DNA from: Bacteroidales bacterium UBA5621
GTDB lineage: Bacteria; Bacteroidota; Bacteroidia; Bacteroidales; VadinHA17
Assembly (NCBI GenBank): GCA_002424525.1
Contig: DIKJ01000062.1
Location: forward strand, 1-10,149
DNA length: 10,149 nt
Reading direction: 5' to 3'
Made by a program: the position numbers and the translations under genes. Below the pieces are notes generated by a model. That model worked only from the letters and a program-made list of their open reading frames with translations. It had not been told where the DNA came from and did no database searches. Position 1 is the first letter of the stretch; every line of letters starts with the position of its first letter. Below are positions 1-6,957 of the stretch, piece after piece.

Positions 1-177
1 AATATGCAAGTTTTAATAATTCTTAGATGGTATAACAGAAGATTATTCATTTAAGTATGTACATTATGCGGAATTAGCCGGGATTTTCCTCCCAGGGCCG
101 TTTTAGTGATTTTATCCCGATAACCCTTCCCGGGCTTCTCCATACTCGTCAATGTTCCTGTGTCCCATAGCGAATTA

Positions 178-185
178 TATTTTTG
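178..185 (+). promoter_or_regulatory. possible -7 box (TAnnTTTG type) for the NlpC/P60 gene
   Basis: TATTTTTG matches the Bacteroidota sigma-ABfr -7 consensus TAnnTTTG at all six fixed bases and lies about 87 bases before the preferred start at 272. No clear TTTG-type -33 element is visible at the expected distance, so this is only a candidate. If real, it would place the transcript start downstream of the ATG at 152 and rule out that longer reading. Confidence 0.22.
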
Positions 186-271
186 ATAAATTTATGATTA
201 CTTTCCGAAAGAGAAAAATGCCCATATTTGTTCCTCAATACAGTTTGTTTCTGTTGATGAGGATATCCTAT

Positions 272-829
272 ATGTACCGGACGATATTATTGATACTGAT
301 GTTTGCTGCATTTCAGCTGATCAGTTCATCATGCTCCAGGATGCTTTACACTGAAGCTTCCTTCTCCAATATCGAAAGCAAGGCTGAAAAGAAAAAACTT
401 AAAGAATTTATGGCCGAGGGGACTGAAATGAAGATCAATACCAGTAATGCCAGTCCCGAAAAAGTAATCAAAACAGCGGAAAAATATCTTGGTGTGCCCC
501 ATTGCATGGGCGGAACAACAAGTAAATGCATGGATTGCTCCGGATTACTGGTAACGGTTTTTGCCGCTCACGGGATCCGTCTGCCCCATAATTCGGAGGA
601 CCAGGCCAGATACGGGAAGATCATAAACGGGACAGATAAACTCAAAAGGGGGGATCTTGTCTTTTTTGTAAGATCATATAAAACTAATCGATTCATTACC
701 CATTCGGGCATTTACCTCGGCAATAACAGGTTTATTCACGCTTCCACTACAAACGGGGTTACAATAACCTCATTAAGCGACCCCTGGTGGAGCGGAAAAT
801 TTATTTTTGGGACAAGGCTCTTTGACTGA
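272..829 (+). CDS. NlpC/P60 family cell-wall peptidase, predicted lipoprotein
   Basis: This is a 185-residue protein when started at 272. The frame is open from an ATG at 152, but the start at 272 puts a signal peptide at the N-terminus: basic MYR, a hydrophobic run, then LISSSC with the lipid-accepting Cys at residue 21. The -3 position of that lipobox is Ser, so lipidation is likely but not certain. Residues from about 63 to the end form an NlpC/P60 domain. The nucleophile Cys89 is in MDCSGL, the general-base His144 is in THSGIYLG, and the third polar residue His156 is in FIHAS. The KRGDLVFF motif is also typical. Family members cut peptide cross-bridges or stem peptides of peptidoglycan, so a murein hydrolase in the envelope is inferred. 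The stretch before the nucleophile reads PHCMGG and TSKC, which places two extra cysteines at residues 78 and 86, close to the active site. Confidence 0.9.
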   Translation: MYRTILLILMFAAFQLISSSCSRMLYTEASFSNIESKAEKKKLKEFMAEGTEMKINTSNASPEKVIKTAEKYLGVPHCMGGTTSKCMDCSGLLVTVFAAHGIRLPHNSEDQARYGKIINGTDKLKRGDLVFFVRSYKTNRFITHSGIYLGNNRFIHASTTNGVTITSLSDPWWSGKFIFGTRLFD

Positions 830-834
830 GATTG

Positions 835-856
835 TCCCTGGGATAAATCCCGGGGA
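835..856. terminator. hairpin between convergent genes, possible bidirectional terminator
   Basis: TCCCTGGGAT and ATCCCGGGGA pair along their length with one G-U wobble, around an AA centre (functionally an eight-pair stem with a four-base loop). It fills the 28-bp gap between the stop of the NlpC/P60 gene and the stop of the minus-strand lipoprotein gene, where a shared terminator is expected. Neither side has a proper U-tract, so termination might be weak or need Rho. The structure is clear; its function is inferred. Confidence 0.5.
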
Positions 857-857
857 T

Positions 858-1127
858 TCAATATATACATACTGTTGAGTAACTGCTCGAATATGTAACC
901 CCTCCTATGACTGCAGTCTCCGATCCCCTGTTGGTCTGCTCAAATTGCTTTAACTGATCTGTAGTCTGGTTGCACAATTCGACCTCCATGGTTGTTGTGG
1001 CCGGATAACCATCAACCGGCGAATCGGTTGTCATCACATAGGTAATTTTGCAGATATTGCAGTCTCTGACGTCCTTTTTTGCACATGATATGAACAAAAC
1101 CAGGAGTATTAAGGCAAAATATTGCAT
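858..1127 (-). CDS. small predicted lipoprotein of unknown function
   Basis: This 89-residue protein has a short hydrophobic leader ending in LFISCAKKD. The lipobox-like FISC puts the lipidated Cys at residue 15, and the following Lys-Lys-Asp fits a mature outer-membrane or periplasmic lipoprotein. I do not recognise the family. The mature part carries four more cysteines, at 23 and 26 (a CNIC pair), 52 and 87, enough for two disulfides in the oxidising periplasm. The rest is rich in Thr, Ser and Tyr and reads like a small beta-rich domain. It is transcribed towards the NlpC/P60 gene and divergently from the M24 peptidase gene. It is a credible gene because of the signal peptide, the tail-to-tail packing with its neighbour and the absence of any competing frame, but its role cannot be stated. 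Confidence 0.7.
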   Translation of the reverse strand: MQYFALILLVLFISCAKKDVRDCNICKITYVMTTDSPVDGYPATTTMEVELCNQTTDQLKQFEQTNRGSETAVIGGVTYSSSYSTVCIY

Positions 1128-1233
1128 TTAATGTATTTTTACACGATAGATTTATTGATCATTGCATGCCGAAAGTCCCTCAATATTCGTACCAATATTA
1201 TCCGGTGGGTTGCGGCGATTATTTAAGCTCTTC

Positions 1234-1241
1234 CAAAGATA
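1234..1241 (-). promoter_or_regulatory. possible -7 box for the small lipoprotein gene
   Basis: Read on the minus strand the bases are TATCTTTG, a match at all fixed positions of the Bacteroidota TAnnTTTG -7 element. It lies about 107 bases upstream of the start at 1127 in the 181-bp divergent intergenic region. No convincing -33 TTTG is present, and an eight-base pattern like this occurs by chance a few times per 10 kb. No comparable element was found for the M24 gene on the other side. Confidence 0.22.
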
Positions 1242-1308
1242 ATAACAGTAATAAATTAAACTGATTTTTGTGAACGAACAATTTACCCCTGATAAAAGAC
1301 GCTGGAAC

Positions 1309-2802
1309 ATGAAACACATTCTTATCCTTCTGTTTACACTCACCATCCTGCCCGGATGCAGAAACTGCGGTAATCTGATTGAGAATATTGCGCCCGGCCC
1401 TGACATCACAGGCCTTGAGATGACCCGGGAGCTGCAGTGGTTACTGGCTGACAGGCGCGAGGTTCTCTTATCCGGGATCGATAATGGTGTCATCATGCTG
1501 AGGTCCGATTACGGGTATAATGGCGGAAGGCATGAGTACAGGTCTGCCGATAATTTCTTCTATCTGACAGGGTTCAACCAGCCCGGCTCTGCTCTTGTGC
1601 TTGATAAGGATAATTCCGGGCATTACACACTGCTTGTCAGGAAAAGAACCATCAGGGAGGAGATCTATGATGGAGAGATACCCGGACCTGATCAGGTGAT
1701 GGAAACATACCTGGCAAACAGGGTGCTGGAACTTGACAGGCTGGATGAGATCATTCAGGAAAAGATCAGTGCGGGGGTACCATTTTACGTTGATTTCAGG
1801 GATCCGGATCTTAAAAACAGGCTTACTGATGCTTTCAGACGGCTGAAGGCGCCTGAATCGCTGATCAGGGATATCGCTCCGGCAATTCACGAAATGCGGG
1901 TGCTTAAGGACAATAATGAGGTCGGCAGGATCGGGAAAGCGGTTGATATTACCGGGGATGCATTTGTCAATGTTTGCCGGGTTTGCCGTCCCGGATTGTA
2001 TGAATTTGAGATCGAAGCCCTTATCGAATTTGTTTTCCGGAAGAATGGTGCCGCCATGCCGGCCTTTCAGTCGATTGTCGGCTCGGGGCCAAACAGTGTT
2101 ACTCTTCACTATTCGGCCAACAACAGGAAGATGGAAGATGGTGATCTCCTGCTTATGGATACAGGAGCTGAATTCGGGAATTACTGTGCTGATATTACCC
2201 GCACCATTCCGGTGAACGGCAAATTTACCCCGGAGCAGAAAGCGATTTATTCGCTTGTGCTGGAATCGCAAAAAGCAGCCATTGCAGAAATGATACCCGG
2301 GAAACCTCTCATCGAAGGTCAGAACCGGTACAGGGAAACGGTCATCCGGGGCTTGCATGAACTCGGACTAATAACCGATCCTGAGAGTGATTGGCAGAAA
2401 AAGTTCTATATCATACACGGCACCAGTCATTACCTGGGCCTGAATGTCCATGACGTCGGGGATTACGGCGCCCCTGATACCGCTTTCACCAGGAACGTGG
2501 CAACCACAACATCGAACAGCAGGTTGCTTGAAAAAGGGATGGTGCTTACGGTGGAACCCGGGATCTATCTCAGGAGCAACGGCCTCTCTCAGTTGCTTGA
2601 GATGTATGGAAAGGAGGCTTCTGAAGAGGAGATCCGGAAGTTCATTGATGAAGTGTCGCCTCTCTATGAGAAATACAAAAACATTGGTGTGAGGATCGAA
2701 GATGATGTACTGATAACAGAAACCGGTAATATTGTCTTATCGCAGAATATCCCAAAAGAGATTGATGATATTGAAAGGATCATGAGCCGAAAAAACAGAT
2801 GA
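1309..2802 (+). CDS. M24 family Xaa-Pro aminopeptidase (aminopeptidase P), predicted lipoprotein
   Basis: This is a 497-residue metallopeptidase that should remove an N-terminal residue preceding proline. The frame is open from a GTG at 1270, but the ATG at 1309 begins a textbook lipoprotein signal: MKHILILLFTLTILPGC, with Cys17 as the lipidation site. An AMP_N domain follows (about 40-190, with ADNFFYLTGF typical), then the pita-bread M24 domain (about 195-490). All five metal ligands are visible: Asp284 (MDTGAE), Asp295 (ADITR), His374 (TSHYLG), Glu416 (VEPGIY) and Glu464 (RIEDD). His267 (LHYSANN) and His381 (VHDVG) match the usual substrate and proton-shuttle positions. A two-metal centre is therefore expected to be intact. 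Classical aminopeptidase P is cytosolic; the lipobox implies this one works in the envelope on peptides taken up or released there. It has its own downstream terminator, so it is probably a separate transcription unit. Confidence 0.92.
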   Translation: MKHILILLFTLTILPGCRNCGNLIENIAPGPDITGLEMTRELQWLLADRREVLLSGIDNGVIMLRSDYGYNGGRHEYRSADNFFYLTGFNQPGSALVLDKDNSGHYTLLVRKRTIREEIYDGEIPGPDQVMETYLANRVLELDRLDEIIQEKISAGVPFYVDFRDPDLKNRLTDAFRRLKAPESLIRDIAPAIHEMRVLKDNNEVGRIGKAVDITGDAFVNVCRVCRPGLYEFEIEALIEFVFRKNGAAMPAFQSIVGSGPNSVTLHYSANNRKMEDGDLLLMDTGAEFGNYCADITRTIPVNGKFTPEQKAIYSLVLESQKAAIAEMIPGKPLIEGQNRYRETVIRGLHELGLITDPESDWQKKFYIIHGTSHYLGLNVHDVGDYGAPDTAFTRNVATTTSNSRLLEKGMVLTVEPGIYLRSNGLSQLLEMYGKEASEEEIRKFIDEVSPLYEKYKNIGVRIEDDVLITETGNIVLSQNIPKEIDDIERIMSRKNR

Positions 2803-2859
2803 TAGTACTCCAATTAGCATTTTAGGCCCGGTATGGTTGCGGGAAAATATTTCTGAAAC

Positions 2860-2883
2860 AGAGGCAATTTTTTGCTTCTTTTT
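2860..2883 (+). terminator. intrinsic terminator after the M24 peptidase gene
   Basis: AGAGGCAA pairs with TTGCTTCT in an eight-pair stem (one G-U) around a TTTT loop, followed directly by a run of T. It lies 58 bases after the M24 stop codon and 31 bases before the start of the acetyltransferase gene. It separates the two genes transcriptionally and argues against translation of the acetyltransferase from the upstream TTG at 2872, which falls inside the stem. Confidence 0.6.
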
Positions 2884-2913
2884 CTCATATTTGGTATCAC
2901 TAAACCTGACAAA

Positions 2914-4032
2914 ATGACTACAGAATCAAAAACAATGAGTCCTTCGCTGCCCGGCAGGATCACATCGGTTGATTTTTTCCGCGGGTTCACGATGTTCATG
3001 CTGGCCGGAGAGGCCACCAGACTCTACTCACACCTTCGCAAATTCGACAGCAGTGTCGTGAGCTTCGTTGGCACACAGCTAAGCCATCACGAGTGGCACG
3101 GCATGTATTTCTGGGATCTGATACAGCCCTTCTTTATGTTTATCGTGGGTGTTGCCATTCCCTTTGCAGTGATCAACAGGCTGAAAAAGGGGGAAACCAT
3201 GAAGCAGATCACGATTCATGCACTAAAACGCTCGTTCCTTCTGCTCTTTTTCGGGTGGGCCCTCTATTTCATTTCCGCCGGCAATCTGGTATGGAGGTTC
3301 CAGAATGTACTTGCCCAGCTGGCGGTCACTTACATAGTCGCATTCCTCATAATGAACAAGAGCTTTAAGTTTCAGCTGATCTTCACCCTGATACTACTTC
3401 TTCTTATAGATCTTGCCTACCGGTTTTTCCCTGTGGAGGGTTTCAGCAATGCCTGGGTCAATTATGAAAACCTCGGAGCCTGGGTCAACAACAAGATCGA
3501 GGGGGTGGAGAAAGCCAGCGAATGGGCCACGCTGAATGTTGTTTCCACAACGGCACATACTGTCTGGGGTGTCCTGTGCGGTCAGCTTCTGATGAGCGAC
3601 AGGAAGGCAAGGGAAAAGATCCGGATACTGCTTATTGCAGGAGTCGCGGCATTGGTCGTCGGGTACTCTCTTGATCTGCTGAACATTACCCCCATCATCA
3701 AGAAGATCGCCACGGTATCGTTCGTTTTTGCCAGCGGTGGCTGGACGATCCTTGCCCTCTGCTTCTGCTACTGGCTCATCGATGTCAGAAAGCTCTTCAT
3801 CCGCGGCTCGCATTTCTTCATAATTGTCGGGATGAACAGTATTTTTATCTATCTCTTCTTTGAGGTAGGTGGTGCCAGTTTTATCAGCAGGATGGTTAAT
3901 CCCTTCAGCAAACTCCTGTTCACATGGGCAGGCGAACAGGCGGTGGCCGTGATTACCAGCATGGTTGTATGGTCAGCTCTCTGGTATCTCTGCTACTGGC
4001 TCTACAAGAACAAAATATTCATCAAGATATAA
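2914..4032 (+). CDS. DUF5009 / HGSNAT-like membrane acyltransferase
   Basis: This is a 372-residue polytopic membrane protein with roughly nine to ten hydrophobic segments. The N-terminal SVDFFRG (18-24) and the following HHEWHG...D...QP.FMFIVGVA block (58-80) are the signature of the COG4299 group that includes heparan-alpha-glucosaminide N-acetyltransferase (HGSNAT). The His pair at 58-59, just before Trp61, lies where the HGSNAT catalytic His is found. A later PIIKKIATVSFV stretch followed by GGW is also typical. HGSNAT moves an acetyl group from cytosolic acetyl-CoA across a membrane onto an amino sugar; bacterial members are presumed to acetylate an envelope or periplasmic glycan, but the substrate here is unknown. 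The ATG at 2914 was chosen because the upstream TTG at 2872 lies within a terminator; Met8 (2935) is an alternative. Only 39 bp separate it from the S9 gene, so co-transcription is likely. Confidence 0.85.
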   Translation: MTTESKTMSPSLPGRITSVDFFRGFTMFMLAGEATRLYSHLRKFDSSVVSFVGTQLSHHEWHGMYFWDLIQPFFMFIVGVAIPFAVINRLKKGETMKQITIHALKRSFLLLFFGWALYFISAGNLVWRFQNVLAQLAVTYIVAFLIMNKSFKFQLIFTLILLLLIDLAYRFFPVEGFSNAWVNYENLGAWVNNKIEGVEKASEWATLNVVSTTAHTVWGVLCGQLLMSDRKAREKIRILLIAGVAALVVGYSLDLLNITPIIKKIATVSFVFASGGWTILALCFCYWLIDVRKLFIRGSHFFIIVGMNSIFIYLFFEVGGASFISRMVNPFSKLLFTWAGEQAVAVITSMVVWSALWYLCYWLYKNKIFIKI

Positions 4033-4071
4033 AGTACCGGACGTTCGTCAGCAAATCAATTACAACATATT

Positions 4072-6882
4072 ATGAAGAGATGTTTTCTATTTTTTATTCT
4101 GGTCTGCTTTTCAGTAATTGCTAATTCTCAGACCAGGAAACCCCTTACGATTGATGATCTGACCGGATGGAACAGAATAACAGAAAGAGCCATTTCTGAC
4201 AATGGTTCGCTGGCTGGGTTTGTTTATGAACCATGGGTAGGCGATCCTGTAATAAAGCTCTTTGACGGCAAGGGCTCTGAAAAGGCTGCATTCGCCTGTG
4301 CCTCAGGACTTGCGATCACCGCAGATTCGAGGTTTATGATCTTCACAATAAGGCCTTCTGCAGAAACCATTAAAGAACTTAAGCTTAAGAAAACCCGTCA
4401 GGATGATATGCCGCTTAACAGCCTCGGTATTTATGATGTATCAGACGGCACCACCGACACAATTAAAAGGCTGAAATCGCACAAGGTGCCATCGAAATGG
4501 GCCGGATGGTTAGCCTGGCAATGCGAACCGCCGGCTGGCAGAACGGCAGTTCCTGAGACAGCCACAGCAAAAGAGGAAGGCGCTGCTAAGGAGAATGGTC
4601 AGAAGAAACAAAAAAGCGAATCGGCCGATAATGGCTATCATCTTCAGATACGTAACCTGATCAGCGGAGTTACCGATACGGTGAAATTTGTCACAGATTA
4701 TCTCTTTGCAGAAGAGAATCCATTTTTATTATGTGCCACCACAGGTGATGGCGAAAATTCCGAACCCGGAGTAATTCTAATCGATCTGCGCAATAATCTT
4801 AAAAATACCATTTACTCTGGCAAGGGTAAATACAAACAGCTTTCTGTTTCAAAACAGGGCGACAGGGCCGCCTTCCTGGTCTCAGTTGATGAAAAGGATA
4901 AGGCAGGCAACTCCTGGTCGGTATGCTACCATAACGGCAGTGGTACTGCCTCAGTGGTTGCAGGACCCGGTACACCGGGCATTCCGTCGGGATGGATAAT
5001 TAACGAAAATGCCAGGCTGTTGTTCGGAGAGAAAAGCGGAAGACTCTTTTTCGGGACCTCTCCGGCTTACAGGCTTAAGGATACCACCATCCTCGACGAG
5101 GACCGGCCCAATGTGGATGTATGGCATTACGCGGAGGGCAGACTCCATACCGTTCAGACAGTCAACAGGGCACGCGATCTGAGGAGGACATATTCTGCCG
5201 TTTATCATGGCAATACCGGAAAGATCGTACAGCTTGGAAATGAATCAATGCCCGACATACAGCTTATTGAGGATGGCGATGCAGAAACGGCCGTAGGGTT
5301 ATCCAACCTTCCCTACGAGCTGGAATCGATGTGGGAGAGCTCTCCCCTCAGATATGATATCTGGCTTGTGAATGTTACAACAGGAGCCGTAAAAAAGATC
5401 AGGGAGAATTACCGTGCACGTCCGCGAGTCTCGTCCGCAGGAAGATACCTTTACTGGTATCATGCCATCGACAGCTCCTGGTATGCCTACAACATATCAG
5501 CTGGCACGGAGGCCAGGCTGACAAGCCGGGCTTCTCTCCCTTGCCATGATGAACTTCATGATGTTCCGGGATACCCTGATGCTTATCCTGCAGGCGGATG
5601 GCTTAAGGATGACGCAGCCCTGCTCATACACGACAGGTATGACCTCTGGTCGCTTGACCCCGATAACCTCAGGGCTCCTGCAAATATCACAATGAACGGC
5701 CGCAGGAACCGCTTGTCCTACAGGCTTATCGACTTCGATTATGACAATGAATACATCGATCCGGATGCAAAACAGTATCTGAGCTGCTTTAATGAATTGA
5801 CCAAAGGAAGCGCCTTTTATTCGACCGATCTGCGTAAAAAAAATCCTCCCGTGTTTCTCACGGGAGGGGAATTCAGTTTTAGTACGCCGGTTAAAGCAAA
5901 GAAAGGGAATAGGATTATTTATACGAAGGAGAGCTTCGAGATGTTTCCTGATTTCCTTTTTTCTGATCTCACGTTTAAAAATCCCGGGCGCCTGACTGAT
6001 GCCAACCCTCAGCAGAAGGATTATCTCTGGGGCAGTGCCGCGCCCGTGAGATGGGTGTCACTCGATGGCCGGGAGATTGAGGGGCTCCTGTATAAACCGG
6101 AGGGTTTTGATCCTTCACGCAAATACCCGATGATAGTAAATTTTTACGAAAAAAGCTCTTCTGAACTATACAGCCACAGGATACCCGAGGCGCACAGGTC
6201 AACTATCGATTACCATTATTACACCAGCAACGGTTATCTTGTTTTCAATCCTGATGTGCATTATATTACCGGTTATCCGGGCCAGAGCGCCTATAATTGT
6301 GTTATGCCGGGAATATTGTCGCTTATCGGCAAGGGATTTGTTGACGAGAAGCGGATCGGGGCACAGGGGCACAGCTGGGGCGGTTACCAGGTAGCTTACC
6401 TTGCCGTCAGGACAGATCTTTTTGCCGCTATCGAGTCGGGAGCTCCCGTTGTTAACATGTACAGCGCCTACGGGGGCATCAGATGGGAGACCGGCCTGAA
6501 CCGTTCGATGCAGTACGAATACCAGCAGAGCCGGATCGGAGGGACAATATGGGAAAAGCCATACCTCTATTGGGAAAACTCCCCCCTTTTCGCCATGGAC
6601 AAGGTATCGACGCCTATACTTATTATGGCCAACGACCAGGACGGGCATGTGCCATGGTGGCAGGGAATAGAGTACTTCATTGCACTGCGTCGTCTTGGTA
6701 AGCCCACATGGCTCCTCAACTACAACGGTGAGCCTCACTGGCCGCTCAAGATCCCCAATAAAGTTGACTTCCAGAAACGCATGTCACAGTTTTTCGGTCA
6801 CTACCTGAAAGATGAGCCTATGCCGCGATGGATGAAGGAGGGAGTCCCGGCCACAGAAAAAGAGCTCACGCTGGGATATTGA
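4072..6882 (+). CDS. exported S9 family prolyl-oligopeptidase-like serine peptidase
   Basis: This 936-residue protein has a Sec signal peptide (MKRCFLFFILVCFSVIANS, cleavage probably before Gln20). A long region of about 600 residues follows that should fold as the beta-propeller of the S9 family, then a C-terminal alpha/beta-hydrolase domain (about 650-915). The triad is visible: Ser768 in GHSWGGY, Asp857 in NDQDGHVPW and His889 in NGEPHWP. Family members (dipeptidyl peptidase IV, acylaminoacyl peptidase and relatives) cleave short peptides, often after proline, with the propeller limiting access to small substrates. No lipobox is present, so a soluble periplasmic enzyme is expected. Residues about 154-185 form a charged Lys/Glu/Ala-rich low-complexity insert within the propeller region. 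The gene probably shares a transcript with the acetyltransferase 39 bp upstream. Exact substrate is unknown. A terminator-like antisense hairpin and an A8 tract lie inside it, around codon 589. Confidence 0.92.
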   Translation: MKRCFLFFILVCFSVIANSQTRKPLTIDDLTGWNRITERAISDNGSLAGFVYEPWVGDPVIKLFDGKGSEKAAFACASGLAITADSRFMIFTIRPSAETIKELKLKKTRQDDMPLNSLGIYDVSDGTTDTIKRLKSHKVPSKWAGWLAWQCEPPAGRTAVPETATAKEEGAAKENGQKKQKSESADNGYHLQIRNLISGVTDTVKFVTDYLFAEENPFLLCATTGDGENSEPGVILIDLRNNLKNTIYSGKGKYKQLSVSKQGDRAAFLVSVDEKDKAGNSWSVCYHNGSGTASVVAGPGTPGIPSGWIINENARLLFGEKSGRLFFGTSPAYRLKDTTILDEDRPNVDVWHYAEGRLHTVQTVNRARDLRRTYSAVYHGNTGKIVQLGNESMPDIQLIEDGDAETAVGLSNLPYELESMWESSPLRYDIWLVNVTTGAVKKIRENYRARPRVSSAGRYLYWYHAIDSSWYAYNISAGTEARLTSRASLPCHDELHDVPGYPDAYPAGGWLKDDAALLIHDRYDLWSLDPDNLRAPANITMNGRRNRLSYRLIDFDYDNEYIDPDAKQYLSCFNELTKGSAFYSTDLRKKNPPVFLTGGEFSFSTPVKAKKGNRIIYTKESFEMFPDFLFSDLTFKNPGRLTDANPQQKDYLWGSAAPVRWVSLDGREIEGLLYKPEGFDPSRKYPMIVNFYEKSSSELYSHRIPEAHRSTIDYHYYTSNGYLVFNPDVHYITGYPGQSAYNCVMPGILSLIGKGFVDEKRIGAQGHSWGGYQVAYLAVRTDLFAAIESGAPVVNMYSAYGGIRWETGLNRSMQYEYQQSRIGGTIWEKPYLYWENSPLFAMDKVSTPILIMANDQDGHVPWWQGIEYFIALRRLGKPTWLLNYNGEPHWPLKIPNKVDFQKRMSQFFGHYLKDEPMPRWMKEGVPATEKELTLGY
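5836..5867 (-). terminator. terminator-like hairpin on the antisense strand within the S9 gene
   Basis: CCTCCCGTG and CACGGGAGG form a perfect nine-pair stem with a five-base loop. On the plus strand an A8 run precedes it, so read on the minus strand it is a GC-rich hairpin followed, after one A, by eight T: the textbook intrinsic terminator layout. It lies inside the S9 coding sequence, where no minus-strand gene is supported. It may stop antisense transcription or be coincidental coding sequence (Arg-Lys-Lys-Asn-Pro-Pro-Val). Confidence 0.4.
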
Positions 6883-6903
6883 TATCCAATCAGAACAATT
6901 TGC

Positions 6904-6922
6904 TTATTCTTAATGAGAATAA
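6904..6922. repeat. short inverted repeat upstream of the YqhD-like gene
   Basis: TTATTCT and AGAATAA are perfect inverted arms of seven bases around TAATG. They sit in the 75-bp gap between the S9 stop and the dehydrogenase start, ending 35 bases before the ATG. The position suits an operator for a dimeric regulator, but there is no recognised consensus and the stretch is AT-rich, so chance is a real alternative. It has no U-tract of the kind an S9 terminator would need. Confidence 0.3.
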
Positions 6923-6957
6923 ATTAACCAGAAAATAATAATAAACGACCTGCAAAT

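Noticed and set aside
51..143. Minus-strand frame of 30 codons (starting MEKPGKGYRDK)
   Set aside because: It is too short, has no homology I recognise, no ribosome site, and overlaps nothing that supports it.
1..151. Left-edge sequence as the end of an upstream gene
   Set aside because: No frame gives a recognisable C-terminus; short open stretches end quickly in all frames.
152..271. N-terminal extension of the NlpC/P60 protein from the ATG at 152
   Set aside because: The added 40 residues would bury a good lipoprotein signal peptide, and a candidate -7 element lies inside the extension.
1270..1308. N-terminal extension of the M24 protein from the GTG at 1270
   Set aside because: The extension is charged and would precede a complete lipoprotein signal that begins at the ATG at 1309.
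1468..2358. Open minus-strand frame of 296 codons opposite the M24 gene
   Set aside because: It lies entirely antisense to a gene with all catalytic residues intact, has no recognisable domain, and reads like a codon-bias shadow.
6199..6738. Open minus-strand frame of 179 codons opposite the S9 hydrolase domain
   Set aside because: It is the complement of the catalytic-domain coding sequence and is not independently supported.
6874..6887. GGATAT-TG-ATATCC inverted repeat over the S9 stop codon
   Set aside because: The stem is six AT-rich pairs with a two-base loop and no T-tract, too weak to call a terminator.
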